In this document: one piece after another, positions 57,508 to 64,000 of the stretch
Layout of the letters: every line of letters starts with the position of its first letter
Position numbering within the stretch: position 1 is the stretch's first letter
Assembly: GCA_949130485.1 (NCBI GenBank)
Contig: OX422202.1
Coordinates: 5,115,292 to 5,179,291, forward strand
DNA from: Agelas oroides
Taxonomy: Eukaryota; Porifera; Demospongiae; Agelasida; Agelasidae
DNA: 64,000 bases
Direction: 5' to 3'
The notes under the pieces: generated by a model
Told to the model about the DNA's origin: nothing
The model's input: only the letters and a program-made list of their open reading frames with translations
Database searches by the model: none
Translations under genes and position numbers: made by a program

Positions 57508-59376
57508 TTACTTGATAGAGCCATAAGTGTACACAGGAGTCAGCCATCTTGTTTCTTCATCAACCAGGTCTTTGTTTTCTGTGGACTCAGCAGCTACACG
57601 TTCTTCATGTTCTTCTGTGCTAGGTGCCACTGGTTCATACTCTCCTGGGTTTACCAGCCGGTCTGGCAGGGAGCCAGTATCAGACTCAGCCTCAACTTCT
57701 GTGTAACGTGTGCATCTGGTAGCCTGCACACACCTCTTCAAGAGTTTGTACTTTCTTCTCAGGTAGTCAGTGATGCCTGCCTTCTTTGCCAGCTCATAGC
57801 AGATGTAGAATAATAGCACCATGTGTGGAATGCCCAACACCAGTGCTGATACCAGAATTAATGATGTACGTGAAGTGTGATGGTGTAGAGTTGGTTGTTG
57901 CAAGTGATAACATCTCAACCAAGAATAGAATCAAGATATCAACAGCAGTCATATAGTTGAACTTGTATGGCCTTATAATAGCATATATGCAAGTAACACT
58001 TGCAAACAATGCAATTTGATATGACAAACTCCAAGTATGATAATTGCGATTTAAGAATGTAAAAATGATTAGTATCCTGAGGATGAGGAATGATGCAGAG
58101 ACCATCCTGAAGTCACGAGTACTGTTGGTTCCATCCTTGTACTGTCCATGAAAGGATTCAACAAACATGTGCAGAGCATACAACCTCCGAAATCCACAAC
58201 ATGAGACACACTTCCTGAACAGCCTTGTTGGGTATAAAATGAGAAGAACTGTTGGAAATAGTATAAATGTCACTAACACACCAACAGCTACTGCTGCAAA
58301 TATGGAATACTCCAGTGTCTGGCATTTCACTGTTGGGTCATAATACAAAACACACTTTCTTAGAACACCAAAATTATTCTCAAGATGGACGGCAAACAAC
58401 AGTGTAAATGATACGAATAAAGTCTTTGAAAAAGAAAGAAGCAGAAATGTTGTGAAAGCATTAACTATTGATGCTTTGGAGTCCCATTTCCTCCTAAAGT
58501 AAACAAAGTGTATGTGAAATGGTTTCCATAGCCAAACAACTGGTCTGAAGTTGTTGTCGTGGAGTTTTATACATACATATGTGATCAAAATGAGAAAGAT
58601 GGGATAAAATGCTACTAGATACTCAAGTGCAAGTGCATGAACAGTTTTGATGCTGCTGCTTACACAAAATGGTGGGATAACAGAACGAAAGAAGTCTAAG
58701 CTCCATATACCACATAGCACTAACAGCACTTGCAGTGCCACATACGAAAATCCTGTTACTTCATTCTCAATGTACATATGCAATGGTACATTCAGTCGTA
58801 TTGTGTACACTACAATCTGACTCATGAACACAAGGGCACTCAGTGGGGAGGAGGTGGCTCTTATGTGGAAGATCACAACCAGAAAATACATCACAGTTAT
58901 TGGAAAAAGCTCCAGGAAATAGTACAAGGCCCATCCATAACCATGTCCCCAGCACTTTACTGCATTCCAGGGTGTATGAGTATAGTGCAGTGCCATAGCT
59001 TACACTTTCCACACAAAAGGCCTTCTCGATTTAATGGCCCACACATGAACTCGTTTAGTGGAGACACATTGCTTGATAACTTAATATAGAAAACATGAGG
59101 ATCAACGAGAGTGGTCGTAGTATTGTAGTGTGCAATGTATGGACAAGGTCCATATTCAGTAGCTCCAGTTGCATTGTTGTAAGTCATACAGAATCCAAAC
59201 TGCAGTGAGGGAAAATGTGAGCCACAACGAACAAAACGAGTATCGTAGCAAGAGCATCCAGTGCTGGATCTGTTGTCAGGAACAAACCAGGGAGGGCAGA
59301 CACTTTGTTGGCCCGTAGTTGCCTGCTGTGTGAAGCCGATGAGCAGGATGAGCAAGAAAAACTGTGTTGCTTTCAT
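57508..59376 (-). pseudogene. Cys-rich multi-pass membrane protein, nearly intact copy (F) with two frameshifts
   Basis: It starts at ATG 59376 (MKATQFFLLILLIGF) and ends with TPVYTYGSIK. The N-terminal 115 residues are about 90 percent identical to copy C. Near 59002 the bases corresponding to CATCT in the other copies are missing (5 bp), inside the KCKDGYG module. Near 57858 about 4 bp are extra, just before the last TM. Between and outside these two points the frames are clean, including all central TM segments. Two indels in 1.87 kb of otherwise conserved code suggest a very young pseudogene or assembly errors. AATAAA lies at 57460-57465 on the minus strand. Confidence 0.8.
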
Positions 59377-59379
59377 GCT

Positions 59380-60345
59380 TTAGCTAGACTAATCCTGCAA
59401 ATACTGTATATTTCTATCAAGTTAGTCATGCAATGCTTAAACTGAATTTCATGCAGTTTATCATTTCGTTAGTTCACTGTGTAGTACTTTCTGTGCAATC
59501 AACTTATTTATTGCTTGTGTTATGACCATATATGGCGTGAAGCTATCCTGGTTGATGTGTATATTTATGATTGTGTACCTTACCACCAGATGTTTATTTC
59601 TTCTTCCTTTTCTGCCTTTCTGAGATATATTGTCAGCCACTGGCTCAATGTATGTTACTGTAAGCAACTCTGTGTGGGTGGTGATTCTAGCAGATAAAAG
59701 GATCATTCGTCAGTGAAACTCTACACGTATGATACCAACTGCAGTTGTGTTTAATGAATTTCTACTTCACAAGTGACCACATGTAATCTATCTAGTTAAC
59801 AGAATGTATAGTATGCAGAAACCATCACTAACTGCAAGAGTAAGGCTTATCTACTGCACTGTTTACACCTGTTATAAGGTGTTTTTTCCAGTGTGCTATT
59901 ACTAGCTTTGTGTTTTTCAGTGAGATGGATGCTTGGAGTTTAATTAGAGTATCATATTCATAGCTCTTATTCTGAAGTACACAGTCTGATTGCTTCCCTG
60001 AATGGAACAACATTTACATGAGAAAGGAGTTGTATAGTGACAAGAACGTCAATTTAAATCACCAGAAAACTCTTCACTGAAGGTCATGGACAGCAAAACT
60101 ATTTTGATACCTATGTAAATTTAACATGAGTGAAGGCATCTTAAGTTATAGATAAACCACAGTAGACAGGGATTTATGGTCCATAAACCACCCGAGCCGG
60201 AGGGCGCACTACAACTTCCTGTCAGTATATGGAAAATAATACCCACCTGTTACCACAGAAACAAGGGTGAAGTGGAGTATATGCTCTCATAAAGTTATCA
60301 GCCTTTAATTCAGAAGTTGTGGAATTGCCTACATAAAATAATTCC
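59380..60345. other. 5' flank of copy F, no other gene
   Basis: The first about 220 bp resemble the 5' flank of copy C. The remainder has no recognised feature. Confidence 0.4.
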
Positions 60346-60351
60346 CTCTTG

Positions 60352-61017
60352 AAATCTCCATTACCCAACTGGCTACTGGATTTCAAACCAGCACTGATCT
60401 CTCCATTACTCAACTGGCTACTGGATTTCAAACCAGCACTGATCTCTCCATTACCCAACTGGCTACTGGATTTCAAACCAGCACTGATCTCTCCATTACT
60501 CAACTGGCTACTGGATTTCAAACCAGCACTGATATCTCCATTACCCAACTGGCTACTGGATTTCAAACCAGCACTGATCTCTCCATTACCCAACTGGCTA
60601 CTGGATTTCAAACCAGCACTGATATCTCCATTACCCAACTGGCTACTGGATTTCAAACCAGCACTGATCTCTCCATTACTCAACTGGCTACTGGATTTCA
60701 AACCAGCACTGATCTCTCCATTACTCAACTGGCTACTGGATTTCAAACCAGCACTGATATCTCCATTACTCAACTGGCTACTGGATTTCAAACCAGCACT
60801 GATATCTCCATTACTCAACTGGCTACTGGATTTCAAACCAGCACTGATATCTCCATTACTCAACTGGCTACTGGATTTCAAACCAGCACTGATCTCTCCA
60901 TTACCCAACTGGCTACTGGATTTCAAACCAGCACTGATATCTCCATTACTCAACTGGCTACTGGATTTCAAACCAGCACTGATATCTCCATTACTCAACT
61001 GGCTACTGGATTTCAAC
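60352..61017. repeat. 45-bp minisatellite, about 15 copies, open on both strands
   Basis: The unit is exactly 45 bp (15 codons). The minus strand reads KSSSQLSNGDISAGL repeats and the plus strand reads NWLLDFKPALISPLL repeats. Units differ almost only at two sites: C/T in TTAC(C/T)CAAC and C/A in GAT(C/A)TC. The minus frame runs on past the repeat to 60222. No domain or clear exon border supports a gene. Confidence 0.95.
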
Positions 61018-61244
61018 TGTCAAATGGAACTATACATAAAGCAGGAGACTGTTCCATGTGGGGAAAAAGGAGTGGTAGTAAGCATTTGTTCTAGCAAAGG
61101 GTAAAGTAAAATAAGAACACGTTCAAGTGTCTTGGGGAGGGGGAGAAGAGGAGGGGGGAGAAGTGTAACAGCAGGGATGTAGCTACCTCCATGCACAAAC
61201 TGTACTGGCCTTTAGTTGCAGCCTCCTCTGTTGTAATAATGGAA

Positions 61245-61560
61245 TGTTCAAGTATTCAGCATGCTCTCATAGTCAGTTTTTACAGCAGACTTTGCAGGCA
61301 AACTTTGCACATCCTCAAGAAGAGATCTTTCTTTTGTAAGGTAGGGATCCAAACTGAACATGTGTACTCGCGATGTGACCAAATGCAGGACATGTAGAAT
61401 TGACAGAGTGTGTCCGAGTCTGCATTGAGGTAGAATTGACGATAATAAGCCCACAAGTCTCCTGCTTTTGTTACAGATGGACTGGATATGGTCCGACCAG
61501 GATAGAGTAGAGGTGATTGTGACTCCCAAGTTATTTATAACTCTGCACACATTCTAGGGG
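61245..61560 (-). pseudogene. LINE reverse transcriptase C-terminal fragment (CR1/Jockey-like)
   Basis: The minus strand encodes NLGVTITSTLSWSDHIQSI, KSRRLVGLL, LDPYL and LLEDVQ. These follow the LG(V/I)...LxWxxHI...LxxVQxxA pattern in the thumb region after the RT domain of non-LTR elements. A stop or frame change follows. Only about 100 codons remain. Confidence 0.75.
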
Positions 61561-61582
61561 TTGGTCAGCTAGGTGCATTCAG

Positions 61583-61847
61583 CAAGAGTCTATTACAGTA
61601 AGAGTGTGCAACTTCCATATGGTTCACCATCTGGATAGGATGATGTAAGCAATCAGTGATGAATATGCTTAGCTGTAAAAAACACAGCAGCAAAGAGGCA
61701 AGCTTTTGCTACAGTGTTCACTCAGCTAATGGCTTCAGTGAAGTACCTGCTAAGCATATTCACTGCTGATTGCCTAAGCCATCCTATCCAGATTGCAGGT
61801 ATAGAAACCATATGGGAGTTGCACACTCTTACTGTAATAAACTCTTG
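61583..61847. mobile_element. 265-bp fold-back MITE with 6-bp TSD
   Basis: Arms of about 88 bp begin CAAGAGTYTATTACAGTAAG at both ends. ATTCAG flanks directly on each side (61577-61582 and 61848-61853). The loop is about 85 bp and has no coding capacity. Superfamily unknown. Confidence 0.75.
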
Positions 61848-62086
61848 ATTCAGTACCATAGCAGTGCAATGCAGCCATTGTGGAGAAACTAGAGTGTCAG
61901 CAGCAACGTTGAATATATTTCTTACTTTTAATTTTCAATGTAGCTAGAAGGATACTGATGAAAATTTTTTAACGCCAGCAATTTTCTGATTCATGGTATT
62001 GCCATGTTTGTATGAACCTTTGATAAACCATACTAGGTAGTTTGTTGTGAGTTAGTGGTTTCAACACAAAAGGTATGTATGTCACT

Positions 62087-62215
62087 CCCTATCGTCCACC
62101 TGGGAAAACACTGCAGGTCCTGTTGTTGACACACATCTACATCAAAAGTGTTTACTGCCATGTAGATGTTTATATAAACATTTGAAGCAACTGTACAAAG
62201 TTGATTATAGCTCTA
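62087..62215. repeat. Partial third copy of the 151-bp fold-back unit
   Basis: Shares GTTGTTGACACACATCTACAT and GTGTTTACTGCCATGTAGAT with 54318-54618. Confidence 0.8.
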
Positions 62216-62249
62216 GCCTCCTTAATGTCCACATTAGATAAACATACGA

Positions 62250-62545
62250 TGTTGTTAGAGATGGGATAAAATATCACTATAAGTTCAAATGTAAGCGCAT
62301 AAACTGTCTTGATGTTGCTGCTTGCACAAAATGGTTCTAATTACAAAATGAAAGCCATTTATTAGCACTAAATAGCCGCAATTTCAGTGCCACATGTGTA
62401 AATCCTGTTACTTCATTCTCCATATGCAGGAACATATGCAAAGGTTAATTTTGTAACAATACACCACAATTTGACTCATTAACAGCAGGGTACTCATTGA
62501 GTCAATGTAGCTCTTGTGTGGAAAATCACAATCGGAAAGTACATC
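62250..62545 (-). pseudogene. Relic of the membrane-protein family (TM1-TM4 part)
   Basis: Aligns at DNA level with the same coding region as the relic at 54670-55065, and the preceding repeat matches too. No open frame. It marks the far edge of the array. Confidence 0.6.
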
Positions 62546-62848
62546 CCTGCATATTTCTGCCCACTCCTCTATTAGCTTACTAAATCACACCTACACTAGT
62601 TGAACATCAGAATTATGTGGCATTACAACAGTGACTAAGACAAACACAAGATCACTAATTCCATGTGCTTACGTACAGTGTACAAACTGTAGACTATCTG
62701 TTGTAAGAAAATATTAACCTGGTGCTTTTCATAACAGCTATTGTTAGTAGCGGAGAATTTAAAGCAAGTGCATGGCTACTTTTACTAGGGGTTTTGATAA
62801 AAAAAGCAAGAAAAGGATATATCTTCAGGTTAACTAAGGGTTAAAATA

Positions 62849-63208
62849 GTCTCGCGAACCAGACCCACTTCTGCTAAAAAAAAAAAGGGGTCTGGCGAAC
62901 TGCGTATACAAGCCGTGTCCCACTGGAATGCAATTAGCTGGATGACGTACCAGATTTCGCACTCTTGAATTACCTGTTGCAGAGTAAGCACGCTCCCTGA
63001 GAAGTATAGTTGAAGTGCTTTTACAGTTCCTGCAGTAGCGGAAAAGAAGTCCTAGCTCTCTTTCGCCGTTTTACTGCTATTGCTACCCAAACAGTGATGT
63101 AATGCGTCATTTGACAAAACACTGCAACGTGATTGGACCACACTGTACAGTGCGGCGCGACACTGCTGTTCTTCCTTTTTTTGCGGAAGTGGGTCTGGCT
63201 CGCGAGTT
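62849..63208. mobile_element. TIR element of about 360 bp (CTCGCGARCCAGACCC ends)
   Basis: Ends CTCGCGAACCAGACCCACTT and, inverted, CTCGCGAGCCAGACCCACTT are followed by A-runs. The left end reads TAGTCTCGCG, linking it to the TAGTCT family. No clean TSD. Confidence 0.6.
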
Positions 63209-63592
63209 GAAAAGTACTATGCAGCCATATCACCAGGCATTGCCCATACACTCATGCACTGTTCAGGTTTGGGACCTCAACTAGTAGCAGTTAGGTTTTG
63301 AACACCTTTAAAACTGGTACCGTATAGCTAGGGGGAAATTCAGGTTCGCTGGATGCAAATTTTCGCGATTTTCGTGGACAGACCTGCTCCGTGAAAATAA
63401 AACCGCGAAAAATTTAACTAAAGATGGAAATTGATGACATCATTATGTGCGTGTGTCGATACGAACTAATACCCGTGTGAATGAGATGGCCCTCTACAGT
63501 CTGTCTGCCCTATAAATGGTCGCTGTAGAGAAGAATCAACCTGCTACTTCACAAAATACCAACGAACCCGTATCCACGTACTTCATTCACGC

Positions 63593-63690
63593 ATGATTGT
63601 GTGTGGGTGATCATGATTGTGTGTGGGTGATCATGATTGTGTGTGGGTGATCATGATTGTGTGTGGGTGGTCATGATTGTGTGTGGGTGT
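63593..63690. repeat. 20-bp tandem repeat, about five copies
   Basis: Unit CATGATTGTGTGTGGGTGAT, nearly perfect. Confidence 0.97.
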
Positions 63691-63867
63691 GGTCTGGTGA
63701 ATTATTCTATGGCTGCCAGATTATGTCATGACATGTGTCTTCTATCGTGATACATTCTCCTGAAGCTTACACAAGGTGTGGTGAATCAGTTGGAGTTATC
63801 TGCTCTACAGTACAGATGTTTCAGTTAAAGCTAGTACAGCTCTTACATAACTAGCTAATGGTGCATA

Positions 63868-64000
63868 CAGTGGAACCCCGCTTAACGGACACCCCTCAAC
63901 AGCGGACACCCACGATATAACGGACAAATCTGAACGTCCCGACCGTTTCTCCATAGAAACCGCTGAATAGCGGACACTTTTCGCGCTCCCAACTGAACGA
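63868..64000. mobile_element. Left end of pogo/Tigger-like element (cut by window edge)
   Basis: After a TA dinucleotide comes CAGTGGAACCCCGCTTAACG, the start typical of pogo-type TIRs, followed by repeated AGCGGACAC/ACGGACA motifs. The rest lies outside the window. Confidence 0.5.

Noticed and set aside
60222-61104. Long open frames of about 250 codons on both strands
   Set aside because: Both are produced by the 45-bp minisatellite. No domain, start context or splice support was found, though the minus frame runs about 45 codons past the repeat.

Overview
The window looks like animal nuclear DNA, most likely from a sponge (inference). It is AT-rich and carries very short GT-AG introns (63 bp in one gene), a class C GPCR in a single open frame, a tandem family of Cys-rich multi-pass membrane proteins, and a dense load of small DNA transposons. 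There are no operons, ribosome binding sites or other prokaryotic features.

Layout. 57-2324 (+) is a GABA-B-type class C GPCR, the only well-known receptor family here. 2400-9300 is a transposon graveyard: a LINE 3' fragment, fold-back elements and a nest of TIR elements whose 8-10 bp target-site duplications (TSDs) can be read directly, including one three-deep insertion at 6198-7707. 9300-13000 holds repeats, including a 194 bp TG microsatellite. 13000-31300 is a mosaic of broken genes and elements: two RecQ-type helicase fragments, Ty3/Gypsy fossils, a complete Merlin transposon with an intact spliced transposase (18051-19553), a cluster of three tRNA-like sequences (23801-24164), a hAT-type element with a BED-finger frame (24233-24722) and a degenerate protein kinase (25230-26210). 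31300-47500 holds hAT relics, fold-back elements, satellites and two relic pieces of the membrane-protein family.

47700-59380 is the most gene-like part. It is a minus-strand array of about ten-TM, Cys-rich membrane proteins: two intact genes (47703-49538 and 51341-53194), one nearly intact copy with two frameshifts (57508-59376) and several relics (35870-36233, 37230-37480, 49860-50560, 54670-55065, 62250-62545). Separate relics code for the right-handed beta-helix-like ectodomain that I associate with longer relatives of this family (56687-57100 on the plus strand, 35870-36233 on the minus strand). The array looks like a birth-and-death receptor family whose members differ most in one extracellular loop.

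59400-64000 returns to repeats: a 45-bp minisatellite open on both strands, a LINE RT fragment, fold-back elements, and the left end of a pogo/Tigger-like element at the window edge.

TIR, TSD, splice-site and motif calls were read by eye from the sequence. Family names come from remembered motifs, not from database searches.
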